A stretch of 50,584 nucleotides of DNA, from contig JAJVIN010000044.1 of NCBI GenBank assembly GCA_022071945.1, positions 1 through 50,584 of the forward strand, written 5' to 3'. Both the position numbers and the translations under genes were made by a program. Shown piece by piece: positions 15,784-24,276 of the stretch. Below the pieces are notes generated by a model, which worked only from the letters and a program-made list of their open reading frames with translations, ran no database searches and was not told the origin of the DNA. The DNA comes from Thermoanaerobaculia bacterium (GTDB lineage: Bacteria; Acidobacteriota; Thermoanaerobaculia; UBA5066). Numbering within the stretch: the stretch's first letter is position 1; every line of letters starts with the position of its first letter.

Positions 15784-18033
15784 ATGTCCAACGAGCGTGT
15801 GAGGCGGCTTGCCATTCTGACCAGCGGCGGGGATGCCCCCGGAATGAACGCGGTCGTGCGCGCCGCCGTGCGGACGGCCCTCGAGAGGGGAGCCGAGATC
15901 TTTGCCGTTGCCGAGGGATTCCAGGGCCTCGTGGATGGAGGGGACCGGATCCGGAAGATGTCCTGGAACTCGGTCGGGGGCATCTTGCAAAAGGGCGGGA
16001 CGAGCATCGGCACGGCCCGCTGTCAGGCCTTCCGGACGCGCGAGGGCCGGCTCGTGGCGGCGAAGAACCTCATCGCCGAGAGGATCGACGGACTGATCGT
16101 CGTGGGTGGCGACGGGAGCCTCACCGGAGCCGACACGTTCCGCCGCGAGTGGACCGGGCTCGTGGCCGAGTTGACGGCCCAGGGGGCCGTGCCAGCCGAT
16201 ACGGCGCAGCGGTACCCGAGGCTCTCCATCGTCGGTCTGGTCGGCTCGATCGACAACGACTTCGCCGGGACCGACATGACGATCGGGACCGACACCGCCC
16301 TCCACCGGATCACCGAGGCGATCGACGCCCTGGCGAGCACCGCGGCGAGCCACCAGCGGTGCTTTGTCGTGGAAGTGATGGGGCGCGATTGCGGCTATCT
16401 CGCCCTGATGAGTGGCCTTGCGACGGGCGCGGGCTGGGTCTTGATCCCGGAGGCGCCTCCGGACGTTCCCGACTGGGAAGAGCGGATGTGCGAGGTGATC
16501 CGCGAGGGGCACAAGGCGGGCCGCCGCCACTCGACCGTGATCGTTGCCGAGGGCGCCCGTGACCGTGACGGGAAGCCGATCGAGGCCGAGTACGTGAGGA
16601 AGACCCTTCAAGAGAAGCTGAGTCTCGAGGTGAGGACCACCGTACTCGGTCACGTTCAGCGTGGCGGAGCGCCCAGCGCCTTCGACCGGATCATGGGCAC
16701 GCTTCTGGGGTTCGCGGCCGTGGAGGAGCTCCTCGACGCCGATCCGGATTCCCCGCCGTGCGTCCTGGGGATCCACGAGAACCGCGTTCACCGCACACCC
16801 CTGATGGAGTGCGTCGAGAAGACCCGCTCCGTCGGACTCGCGATCAGGGAGCACGACTACGAGAGAGCCATGGACATCCGGGGGCAGAGCTTCCGGAGCG
16901 CGTTCAGGATCCACAAGACCCTCGTTCGCGCGCTGCCGCACACGCCTCAGGCTGGACAGAGACGCTTCAAACTCGCGGTCATCCACGCGGGAGCGCCGGC
17001 GCCGGGCATGAACACCGCCGTAAGGGCGGCCGTGAGGCTCGGGATCGACCAGGGGCACTCGATTTTCGGGATAAGAAACGGCTTCGAAGGGTTCGTCGAG
17101 GGTGAGGTCACCCCGCTCGACTGGATGAGCGTGCACGGCTTCGTCTCCGCGGGCGGAGCGGAGCTCGGGACGAGCCGGCTGGTTCCCTCGGCCTCCCAGG
17201 TGGACGAGCTCGCGAAGGTCATCGAGAAGAACGACATCCAGGGCCTCCTGATCATTGGAGGCTGGGCGGGGTACGAAGCCGCGTACCGGATGCTCCAGGC
17301 CCGGCCGCGCCTAGCCGCCCTGAAGCTCCCCATCGTCTGTTTCCCAGCTGCCATCGACAACAACCTGCCAGGCACCGAGTACTCGATCGGCGCCGACACG
17401 GCGCTCAACTCGATCGTCGAGGCGGTTGACAAGATCAAGCAATCGGCCGTCGCCTGGCGGCGATGCGTCGTGGTCGAGGTGATGGGCCGCCACTGTGGCT
17501 ACCTCGCGGCCCTGAGTGCCCTGGCATCAGGTGCCGAGAGGGTCTACACGCACGAGGAAGGGATCACGATGGCCAAGCTCGAGGAGGACCTGCGGCACCT
17601 CGTCGCCGGGTTCTCGGAGGGCAAGCGGCTCGGACTGATGATCCGGAACGAGAACGCCAATCCGGTCTTCACGACGAGCGTCCTGAGATCTCTCTTCGAG
17701 GAGGAGGGCAAAGGCCTCTTCGACGCTCGCGAGGCGATCCTGGGACACCTCCAGCAGGGAGGCAACCCCACTCCCTTCGACCGGATCCAGGCCACTCGGA
17801 TGGCCGCGCGCGCCATCGAGTACCTGGTGGAGGAACAGGCGAAGGAGAAGCCGGCGGCGAGCTACATTGGCCACAGAGGCGGGCGCCTGCAGTTCTTCCC
17901 GCTCGAGAAATTCCCGGAAGAGGTGGATCTCGAGCATCGGCGTCCGAAGAGTCAGTGGTGGCTGTCCGTTCTCCCGGTCCTGCGGATCCTGGCTCAGCCT
18001 GGTCCGACTCGACAGGTACCCCCGGGCGAGTAG
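15784..18033 (+). CDS. Eukaryote-type two-half 6-phosphofructokinase
   Basis: Phosphorylates fructose 6-phosphate in glycolysis. 749 residues form two PFK halves in tandem. The N-terminal half (about 5-390) keeps ATP-type catalytic motifs: GGDGS at 108-112 (Gly at 111 marks ATP rather than PPi use), GSIDND with D157 and D159, VEVMGRDCGYLAL, and VLGHVQRGGAPSAFDR. In the C-terminal half (about 395-735) GGDGS has become GGWAG (492-496), so it is probably catalytically silent and may carry effector sites; it still has PAAIDNNLPG, VEVMGRHCGYLAA and LGHLQQGGNPTPFDR. This layout, and phrases such as GGDGSLTGAD and GTDMTIGTD, are those of animal and fungal PFK-1; ordinary bacterial enzymes have one half of about 320 residues. 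The ATG at 15784 is preferred over 15757 because AAGGAG lies upstream and MSNERVRRLAILTSGG fits the family. Repeats flank the gene. Confidence 0.94.
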   Translation: MSNERVRRLAILTSGGDAPGMNAVVRAAVRTALERGAEIFAVAEGFQGLVDGGDRIRKMSWNSVGGILQKGGTSIGTARCQAFRTREGRLVAAKNLIAERIDGLIVVGGDGSLTGADTFRREWTGLVAELTAQGAVPADTAQRYPRLSIVGLVGSIDNDFAGTDMTIGTDTALHRITEAIDALASTAASHQRCFVVEVMGRDCGYLALMSGLATGAGWVLIPEAPPDVPDWEERMCEVIREGHKAGRRHSTVIVAEGARDRDGKPIEAEYVRKTLQEKLSLEVRTTVLGHVQRGGAPSAFDRIMGTLLGFAAVEELLDADPDSPPCVLGIHENRVHRTPLMECVEKTRSVGLAIREHDYERAMDIRGQSFRSAFRIHKTLVRALPHTPQAGQRRFKLAVIHAGAPAPGMNTAVRAAVRLGIDQGHSIFGIRNGFEGFVEGEVTPLDWMSVHGFVSAGGAELGTSRLVPSASQVDELAKVIEKNDIQGLLIIGGWAGYEAAYRMLQARPRLAALKLPIVCFPAAIDNNLPGTEYSIGADTALNSIVEAVDKIKQSAVAWRRCVVVEVMGRHCGYLAALSALASGAERVYTHEEGITMAKLEEDLRHLVAGFSEGKRLGLMIRNENANPVFTTSVLRSLFEEEGKGLFDAREAILGHLQQGGNPTPFDRIQATRMAARAIEYLVEEQAKEKPAASYIGHRGGRLQFFPLEKFPEEVDLEHRRPKSQWWLSVLPVLRILAQPGPTRQVPPGE

Positions 18034-18060
18034 GCGGCAGCCCCGTCACGGCGACGGTAC

Positions 18061-18077
18061 GGGCCCGCACCCGGGCC
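18061..18077. repeat. Second copy of the 17-base palindromic repeat
   Basis: GGGCCCGCACCCGGGCC, identical to 15679-15695; a GGCCCG/CGGGCC hairpin with a CACC loop, followed by TGCTTT. It lies 28 bases after the phosphofructokinase stop and may serve as its terminator. Confidence 0.6.
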
Positions 18078-18160
18078 TGCTTTCCGTGGAGGACTGTCGG
18101 CTCCGGACCGGACTGTGCACGTGATACGCTCTGATTCTCAAGGGAAGGGATGTTGAGGCC

Positions 18161-19702
18161 ATGCACCGGATGGATTCGTTTGAGCGGAGTGTGCACCGAC
18201 CTGCTCGGGAGGATCAGAGCCGGGATGCCGGATCCCACGTACTGCCCGAATTGCTCGTCTCGCGGACGGCAAGAGACTCCTTGTTCGAGTTCCTCGCTTT
18301 CCTTCGCCTTCCAAACGACTCGGTCATCGCAGAGGACATTCAGCGGAATGCGGACTGGGTCGAGGACGCGTTCAGGCGCCGCGGATTCCTGACGCGCCAG
18401 CTGCCGAACCAGGGGCGGCCCCTTGTCTTCGCCGAGTACGGCCAGAGAGATCCGCGGCGCGGAACCATCCTCTTTTACTTTCACTTCGACGGTCAGCCCG
18501 TGATTGCGGAGGAGTGGTCCCAGGAGAGCCCCTGGATTCCCGTCCTGAAGGAGCGGGTTTCGGATGGCGGCTTTCGACCCGTGGGTGTTGAACGGCTGAA
18601 CGCGGCCGAGATCGACCCGGAACTGAGGGTTTTCGCGCGCTCGGCGGCGGACGACAAGGGTCCCATCATGAGCTTTCTCTCGGCCTTCGATGTCTTGAGA
18701 GAGGCCCGGCTCGAACCGGCGATCAATGTTCGAGTCCTGCTCGACAGCGAGGAGGAACGGAGCTCCCCGAACCTCCTTGATGTGGTGACCGCCCACCACG
18801 GCCTCGTGGAGGCCGATGGGCTGGTGGTGCACGACGGTCCGATGCACATCAGTGGGAACCCGACCCTCATCTTCGGAAACAGGGGTCTCGCGACGGTGAC
18901 ATTGACGGTATTCGGTCCGCGCAGGGACCTTCACAGCGGGAAGTTCGGGAACTACGTCCCGAATCCGGTGCAGCGCCTGGCGTCGCTCCTCGCCTCGATG
19001 AAAGACGATGATGGCCGGGTGACCATTCCCGGCTATTACGAGGGTGTGAAGCTCTCGATCGAAGACAAGGAGATCTTGAAAGCGATCGGTGACGACGAGG
19101 CTGCCCTGATAGGCCGCCTCGGAATCGCAAGAAGTGAGTGTGTGGGAGAAACCTACCAGGAGGCGCTCCAGTACCCGGCTCTCAACATCCGGGGTATCGC
19201 GGCGGGAGGGGTAGGAGAGAAATCCTCCGCCATCATCCCGCGCCAGGCGGTGGCCGAGCTCGATTTGAGGAGCACCCCGGAGGTCGAAAGCTCACATCTT
19301 CTGGGGCTGATCGAGGATCACATCCGGAACAGGGGCTACCACATCGTTCGGGGAGAGCCGACCGAGGAGGAGCGGGCCGCTCATGACAAGCTGATCTCGA
19401 TCGAGCTGAAGGCCTCCATGAACGCGGCTCGAATGTCCATGTCGTCGCCCATCGGCATTTGGGCGTTCCACGGCCTTCAGTCGAGTTGTCACGCTCCGGG
19501 CATGCGCCCTGTCCGGCTGCGTATGATGGGTGGGACTGCCCCGACGGGCGTGATCGTCGGGAAGTTGTCGTTGCCCTTTGTGATCGTGCCCCTGGTGAAT
19601 CCGGACAACAGTCAACACAGCCACGACGAGAACCTCAGGATCGGGAATTACGTGGCGGGGATTCGGACCGTCCTCGGCCTCCTGCAGACCCCTTATCCCT
19701 GA
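18161..19702 (+). CDS. M20 family metallopeptidase (carnosinase/dipeptidase-like)
   Basis: Cytoplasmic zinc hydrolase of the ArgE/DapE/CNDP group, 513 residues with no signal peptide. Metal and catalytic motifs are visible: FHFDGQP (first His ligand), RSAADDKGP (bridging Asp), DSEEE (catalytic and ligand Glu pair), and the C-terminal HSHDENLRIGNY segment. The dimerisation (lid) domain contains LHSGKFGN. The size and the ADDKG motif are those of CNDP-like dipeptidases rather than short M20D aminoacylases. Substrate cannot be read from sequence. The ATG at 18161 has TTGAGG upstream; an ATG at 18173 is an alternative. The 114 bases to the next gene (convergent) hold nothing recognisable. Confidence 0.9.
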   Translation: MHRMDSFERSVHRPAREDQSRDAGSHVLPELLVSRTARDSLFEFLAFLRLPNDSVIAEDIQRNADWVEDAFRRRGFLTRQLPNQGRPLVFAEYGQRDPRRGTILFYFHFDGQPVIAEEWSQESPWIPVLKERVSDGGFRPVGVERLNAAEIDPELRVFARSAADDKGPIMSFLSAFDVLREARLEPAINVRVLLDSEEERSSPNLLDVVTAHHGLVEADGLVVHDGPMHISGNPTLIFGNRGLATVTLTVFGPRRDLHSGKFGNYVPNPVQRLASLLASMKDDDGRVTIPGYYEGVKLSIEDKEILKAIGDDEAALIGRLGIARSECVGETYQEALQYPALNIRGIAAGGVGEKSSAIIPRQAVAELDLRSTPEVESSHLLGLIEDHIRNRGYHIVRGEPTEEERAAHDKLISIELKASMNAARMSMSSPIGIWAFHGLQSSCHAPGMRPVRLRMMGGTAPTGVIVGKLSLPFVIVPLVNPDNSQHSHDENLRIGNYVAGIRTVLGLLQTPYP

Positions 19703-19816
19703 ACGGGAACGAGTCAAGTCTCCTCGGAAGGGCAGAGGAGATCAATCTCGGCGGGCCGTCGAAAGAGCTGTGCTCCCGGGGGGATGGCGCACCCGGGAGT
19801 TGTGCCCGGGCGCGCT

Positions 19817-20437
19817 TCAGACCTTCGTCTGGCCCCGGATCTTTTCTCTTTCGGCCACGATGGCGGACGAGGAGATCAGGAGTTTCGTCGTCTTCGTCTC
19901 GACCCGTTTCTCGAGGACGGCCTGAGTCGCCTCATCGCCCGCCAGGAGGCCGGTCCAGACCACCTTGAATCCGTCCTTGGAGACGCGAGGGGTCCCCCAC
20001 TCCCCGCTCAGGTGCCGGGCCAGGGCGTCGAAGCCCGTCACCTGGAACTCGAGCATGACGGCCTGGAACCGGCCCTGGTAGAAACCGTAGAGGATCGAAT
20101 TGGCAACCGCCGGTCCGACTCGGAGGATGTCGTTCTCTCGCTTGTAGAGGGCGTCGTCTCCCGCCTCGTGGACCTTTGCCATTCCGTCCGCTGGCGGCTG
20201 TCCCCACCTCATGTCCCGGAATCCGGGGACGACGTTTGTCGGAACGTCGGGTCCCTTGAGATCCTCGGGCCGTATTCCGGCCATCGTCTCGCGCTCTCTT
20301 CGGGCCGCGGCCGCGACGGGGCGCTGGCCCTTTGTCGCGGCCTTGGCCTTCTCCTCCTGCATCTTGTTGTAGAAGAGATACGCGCCAACCGCGGCGGCGA
20401 CGAAGAGCAGGAACGAGAGAATCGTAAGAAGACTCAT
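19817..20437 (-). CDS. Membrane-anchored protein of unknown function
   Basis: 206 residues. One N-terminal transmembrane helix (about 3-23, ILSFLLFVAAAVGAYLFY) is followed by a Lys/Ala/Glu-rich stretch (25-52) and a compact domain (about 70-190) starting GFRDMRWGQPP. The FRxxxWG opening recurs in several uncharacterised periplasmic proteins, but I cannot name a family. The middle DALYKRENDILRVG...ILYGFYQGRFQAVMLEF looks like an alternating beta/alpha domain, probably outside the inner membrane. It lies 76 bases downstream of the DUF6600 gene in the same direction and may share its transcript. Confidence 0.75.
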   Translation of the reverse strand: MSLLTILSFLLFVAAAVGAYLFYNKMQEEKAKAATKGQRPVAAAARRERETMAGIRPEDLKGPDVPTNVVPGFRDMRWGQPPADGMAKVHEAGDDALYKRENDILRVGPAVANSILYGFYQGRFQAVMLEFQVTGFDALARHLSGEWGTPRVSKDGFKVVWTGLLAGDEATQAVLEKRVETKTTKLLISSSAIVAEREKIRGQTKV

Positions 20438-20513
20438 CGAATAGGGCCTCGCATCTTTCCTGGAGTCTAACGAAATCCGCGGTCAGACCCAATTTCGGTC
20501 CGCGGCTCCCCCT

Positions 20514-22544
20514 CTAACGCCCGGGATCCTTGGTGGCCTCGGGTTTCGGCTGCTTTTTCGGCGGGGCCTCGAGCGTCTCGGGCTTCGCTTCGGGTGCCTT
20601 TTCCTTTTTGGGAGGCGGCTTGAGCTCGCGATTCTCCACGGGCCGCTGCTCCGGCTTCGGTTCTGGCTTCAGCCTCTGCTGTTCGATGGGCGGGTCGCGG
20701 CGGATCGGTTCGGTCCGGAAACGCTCGTCAGGCGGCGGGGGAACGTTGACCCTCGGCGGTTCCTTGATCTTGCGTTCCCGTTCCGGCAGGACCTGAGGCG
20801 TGTCCGCCGGGCGAGACTCCGGAACCCTCTCCCGCTCTCTCGGCGAGGCCGTGGGGCGCTCGATGGTCACGGGCCGGGAATCCGTGTGTACCGGGGCGCG
20901 CTCGGCCGGCGGTGGCCCGAGAGTCTCGTTCGACGGGCGAGAGATCGAGGGAGATTCACTCCGGGACGGGACCGTGATCGGGGCGACCTGACGGGATGGA
21001 ATCGAGTTCTCACGCGGGCTCAAGACGATGCCGCCAGACGGGGACCCGGCATCTCGCGAGGGGACAACGCCTGTTGACGGACGGCCTGTCCTTGCTTCGG
21101 GCTGGAGCCTCTCCCACTCGACGGGCGCGCCCGCGTTGTTGCGGATGATCTTTTCCTTCTCGGAGAAAGGCAGAGGCGCCGGAGCCGGGGGCTTCCGGGT
21201 CACGACCACCCGGCCGGCCGAGGCAGCCGGAGGCCGGCTGACCGTCCGGCCAGTCTCCCGGATCCGGATCGATTCGTTCGTGGGGAGGATCGGCAGAGGT
21301 CCGCCGAAGACCGGTCCGGTGGAAACCTGCCGGACGATGCCCCGGTCACGCACCACGTCGCGGTCGACGACCCGGCCTCCCGCGAAGACGGTCCGGTCCA
21401 CGACGATGACCCGAGAGCGGTGCACGAAAGTGATGTTCGTGATGTTCACGTTGATTCTGGGTCCCCACCAGCGGACGAACGGGTCGCGAGGAGACAGCGG
21501 GAACCAGCCGACATAGCCGCCGCCGCCCACGGAGATCGAGACCGAGAAGCCCGGTCCGCCGCCCACGAAGGCAACGAGGGCGGGAGCGTACCGGTATGTC
21601 CGAACGGAAGGGGCGACCGGGACCCAGTACCAGCGATCCCTCGACACCACCCAGCGTCCATAGTGATAGGGGGCCCAGCCCCAGGGTTCGGACGAGAGCC
21701 ACGTCCAGCCCCACGGGTCTTGCCAGATCCAGCGTCCCGAGTAGTACGGGCGCCAGTCCCTGCCGGCGACGGCTGGAGTCCAGGCCCACCCGTAGCTCGG
21801 GATGTGCTCCCAGCGTCCGTATTCATCGAGGTCCTCGAGGCCCTCGATCGAGGGGTTGACATAGGTCGCCGCACGGACGTTCCGGTAGCGCCGGCTTCGC
21901 GTGTCCACCCACCGGTCCCACGCGTCCGCCCTGCCGGCCGCGTAAACGTCGTACCGGGGCCTCTCGAAGCCATCCACGCTCATCTGGTCGCCCGCCTCGA
22001 GCAGAACCTCTCCGCCTCCGGCCGAGACCAGGGCAGAGCCGCTCCAGACCGTCACGGTCGTGTTTCCGTAATTGTCGACGTCGATCCGGTAATAGCCCGC
22101 CGTCCGGAACATCACGGACACGTTCGGGGTCGCAACCTCGAACATCTCGTCGTACCGCAGGTCGCGGAGCCTGAAGGAAGCGGTGCCGAGAGTGACGGAA
22201 TACTGTGTGAACGTGTCCGTGAGCGTCAGCGCGGCGAGATCCGTGTCGGGCGCCACGAAAACCCGGGAGCTGCGGGTCTGCAGTTCGAGCCGGGAATCAG
22301 GATGGGTGTACAGACGGTCCCCCTGGGTCATCGGGAAGTTCACCAGAGCGGGCTGCCAGTCGTCCGGGTCATCGCCCCGGTTGTACGAGGCATATCCGGA
22401 GATGTAGGCCACCCTGGCGACCGCCTGCCGGATGCCGTCGTCGTCCTCTACCCAGCTCTGCGCCTCCGCCCGTGGCGCTGGAAACACGAGAAGGGCAAGA
22501 AGCGAAAGAAGCGTCGTGATCAATGAGGTCTTGGTGCGGGACAT
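20514..22544 (-). CDS. FecR-like/DUF6600 secreted protein with a disordered tail
   Basis: 676 residues with a signal peptide (1-28, cleaved after AEA). A FecR-like beta domain (about 55-190) has TQGDRLYTHPDSRLELQ and AGYYRIDVDNYGNTTVTV. It is followed by the Trp/Tyr-rich DUF6600 block (about 205-350) with repeats such as YSGRWIWQDPWGWTW and YGRWVVSRDRWYWVP. From about 400 to the end the chain is low-complexity, rich in Pro, Arg, Glu and Lys, with no Cys, and probably unfolded. Such proteins are common in Acidobacteriota and related phyla; no function is established. The ATG at 22544 has GGGAGG seven bases upstream. Divergent from terC. Confidence 0.88.
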   Translation of the reverse strand: MSRTKTSLITTLLSLLALLVFPAPRAEAQSWVEDDDGIRQAVARVAYISGYASYNRGDDPDDWQPALVNFPMTQGDRLYTHPDSRLELQTRSSRVFVAPDTDLAALTLTDTFTQYSVTLGTASFRLRDLRYDEMFEVATPNVSVMFRTAGYYRIDVDNYGNTTVTVWSGSALVSAGGGEVLLEAGDQMSVDGFERPRYDVYAAGRADAWDRWVDTRSRRYRNVRAATYVNPSIEGLEDLDEYGRWEHIPSYGWAWTPAVAGRDWRPYYSGRWIWQDPWGWTWLSSEPWGWAPYHYGRWVVSRDRWYWVPVAPSVRTYRYAPALVAFVGGGPGFSVSISVGGGGYVGWFPLSPRDPFVRWWGPRINVNITNITFVHRSRVIVVDRTVFAGGRVVDRDVVRDRGIVRQVSTGPVFGGPLPILPTNESIRIRETGRTVSRPPAASAGRVVVTRKPPAPAPLPFSEKEKIIRNNAGAPVEWERLQPEARTGRPSTGVVPSRDAGSPSGGIVLSPRENSIPSRQVAPITVPSRSESPSISRPSNETLGPPPAERAPVHTDSRPVTIERPTASPRERERVPESRPADTPQVLPERERKIKEPPRVNVPPPPDERFRTEPIRRDPPIEQQRLKPEPKPEQRPVENRELKPPPKKEKAPEAKPETLEAPPKKQPKPEATKDPGR

Positions 22545-22583
22545 GTTCGTAGCCTCCCGATGACATCGATGCCAAGTCCGTGC

Positions 22584-22599
22584 CTGATTGTTGAATCAG
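22584..22599. promoter_or_regulatory. Palindrome in the divergent DUF6600/terC gap
   Basis: CTGATT-GTTG-AATCAG is a perfect 6-base inverted repeat midway between two divergent genes, in the least GC-rich part of the gap, so it may be an operator. A TTGTCA box lies next to it on the minus strand but no convincing -10 follows. The rest of the gap holds only a CCCC/GGGG hairpin (22660-22671). Confidence 0.3.
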
Positions 22600-22722
22600 T
22601 GACAAGTATCACGCTGACGGGGTTCGCCTCACCCTGCATCGTAACTCCTGTCCCGGTCCCCCCGAGCGGGGATCCCGGTCCTCTGAGAGAATCGCTGGGC
22701 ACCGCCTTCTTGGAGGATTGGA

Positions 22723-23475
22723 ATGGGCTGGATCTCGGATCCGCAGGCCTGGATCGGTTTCTTGACGCTCGCCGCCCTCGAGCTCGTCTTGGGTATCGAC
22801 AACATCGTGTTCATCTCGATCCTGGTCGGCAAGCTCCCCGCCGAAAAGCAGCCCTCGGCCTATCGGATCGGCCTCGGTCTGGCCCTGATCACGCGAATCC
22901 TGCTGCTCCTGTCGATCACCTGGGTCATGAGTCTCAAGTCGCCTCTCTTTTCTCTCCTCGGCTGGACGCTGACCGGGCGCGATCTCGTCTTGGTCGTGGG
23001 CGGGCTCTTTCTCGTGGCCAAGAGCACCCACGAGATCCACGACAAGCTCGAGGGGGCCGAGGGGCAGCGGTCGGCGAAGGCCTCGTCGGCCTATGCGGCA
23101 GTTCTCATCCAGATCATGTTCCTCGACATCGTGTTTTCCCTGGACTCCGTGATCACGGCGGTCGGAATGGTGTCGCAAGTCGGGGTCATGATCGCGGCGG
23201 TCGTCGTCGCCGTCATCGTGATGATGTTCGCTGCCCGGAGTATCGGGGAATTCGTCCACCGGCACCCGACCGTGAAGATGCTCGCGCTCGCCTTCCTCCT
23301 GATGATCGGCGTCATGCTCATCGCGGACGGGCTCGGTCACCACATCCCGAAGGGTTACGTTTACTTTTCGATGGCCTTTTCGCTCTTCGTCGAGATGCTC
23401 AACCTGAAAGCTCGCGCGAAGTCGGAGCCGCTGAAGCTCCGTGACTCGTACACCCCCGAGAGTCCTCTCCCGTGA
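22723..23475 (+). CDS. TerC family integral membrane protein
   Basis: 250 residues with about seven hydrophobic helices. Diagnostic Asp-containing helices are present: LELVLGIDNIVFISIL (18-33) and LDIVFSLDSVITAVGMV (about 130-146), the intramembrane residues proposed to bind metal. TerC/Alx/YkoY proteins export manganese or act at the Sec site to metallate proteins; which applies here is unknown. A ribosome site TTGGAGG lies seven bases before the ATG. I found no yybP-ykoY (Mn) riboswitch in the 178-base leader. Confidence 0.95.
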   Translation: MGWISDPQAWIGFLTLAALELVLGIDNIVFISILVGKLPAEKQPSAYRIGLGLALITRILLLLSITWVMSLKSPLFSLLGWTLTGRDLVLVVGGLFLVAKSTHEIHDKLEGAEGQRSAKASSAYAAVLIQIMFLDIVFSLDSVITAVGMVSQVGVMIAAVVVAVIVMMFAARSIGEFVHRHPTVKMLALAFLLMIGVMLIADGLGHHIPKGYVYFSMAFSLFVEMLNLKARAKSEPLKLRDSYTPESPLP

Positions 23476-23546
23476 TCCGAGCGGCCTCCCAAGCGAGGTC
23501 GAGAATTCAGGGTTACCCTGATGCCATGGAGAAGGAGTGAACCGGC

Positions 23547-24242
23547 ATGAGCAACACTCGGTGGGCGCCCCTGGTGGTCGCAACCTCGCTTTTCCTTTCC
23601 ACGGCCTGCTGCCCGAAGGCCGGGCTCACGCCCCCGCCGCGAGCTCCTCTCGCCGTCGACGTCACGGCAGAGCCGGGGCCGGCGACCGTCTATCTGGGCC
23701 AGACTTCTCTTGGCTCGACTCCCTCGCAGGCCCGCTTGAACTCGCTCTCGGAGGTCGCGGCCCTCTCCGCCCGGCGCGGGGACGAGGTCCCCATGGAACA
23801 GCGTGTCCGGACCGTTTCCGAAAGCGAGTACCAGGTGCTGTTCCGGTTCACCGGGGAGCCGACAGCGGTCGCGAAGAAGCTGGGCTTGACGCGAGTCTTG
23901 GTCTTCGACTTCTCGGACCGGGTTCTCTTCGACTTCGGCAAGTCGGATTTGAAGGCGGAGTCCTTGCCGATTCTCGCCCGGCAAGCGGCCGTCCTTCGCG
24001 ACTCGTTTCCCGGCGTCGAGGTCTACGTGTGCGGCCACACGGACGACGTCGGAGGCGAGGAACCCAATCTGAAGCTCTCGCTCGCAAGAGCCGAGGCCGT
24101 GGCGGGAGAGCTCGAGAAGGACGGCCTTCCGAGATCACGGATGCGCATCAGTGGCCTCGGGGAGGGCTTCCCCATCGCCCCGAACGAATCGGATGCGGGC
24201 CGGGCGATGAATCGCAGGACCGAGCTCGTCCTGCCCCGGTGA
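23547..24242 (+). CDS. OmpA/MotB-type peptidoglycan-binding lipoprotein
   Basis: 231 residues. Signal sequence with a lipobox (LSTAC, lipidated Cys about 21), so an outer- or inner-membrane lipoprotein. Residues about 37-60 (VDVTAEPGPATVYLGQTSLG) look like one PEGA-type strand pair. The C-terminal OmpA domain (about 125-231) contains RVLFDFGKSDLK, GHTDDVGGEEPNLKLSLARA and NRRTELVL, the diaminopimelate-binding pattern. SD AAGGAG is nine bases before the ATG. The kinase gene follows after 34 bases, probably on the same mRNA. Confidence 0.93.
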   Translation: MSNTRWAPLVVATSLFLSTACCPKAGLTPPPRAPLAVDVTAEPGPATVYLGQTSLGSTPSQARLNSLSEVAALSARRGDEVPMEQRVRTVSESEYQVLFRFTGEPTAVAKKLGLTRVLVFDFSDRVLFDFGKSDLKAESLPILARQAAVLRDSFPGVEVYVCGHTDDVGGEEPNLKLSLARAEAVAGELEKDGLPRSRMRISGLGEGFPIAPNESDAGRAMNRRTELVLPR

Positions 24243-24276
24243 CAGCGGAAAGGGCCGGCAGAGCGCCGGGAACGGG

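Noticed and set aside
22545-22722. yybP-ykoY manganese riboswitch before terC
   Set aside because: None of the conserved core elements could be found; only a CCCC/GGGG hairpin and the CTGATT palindrome.
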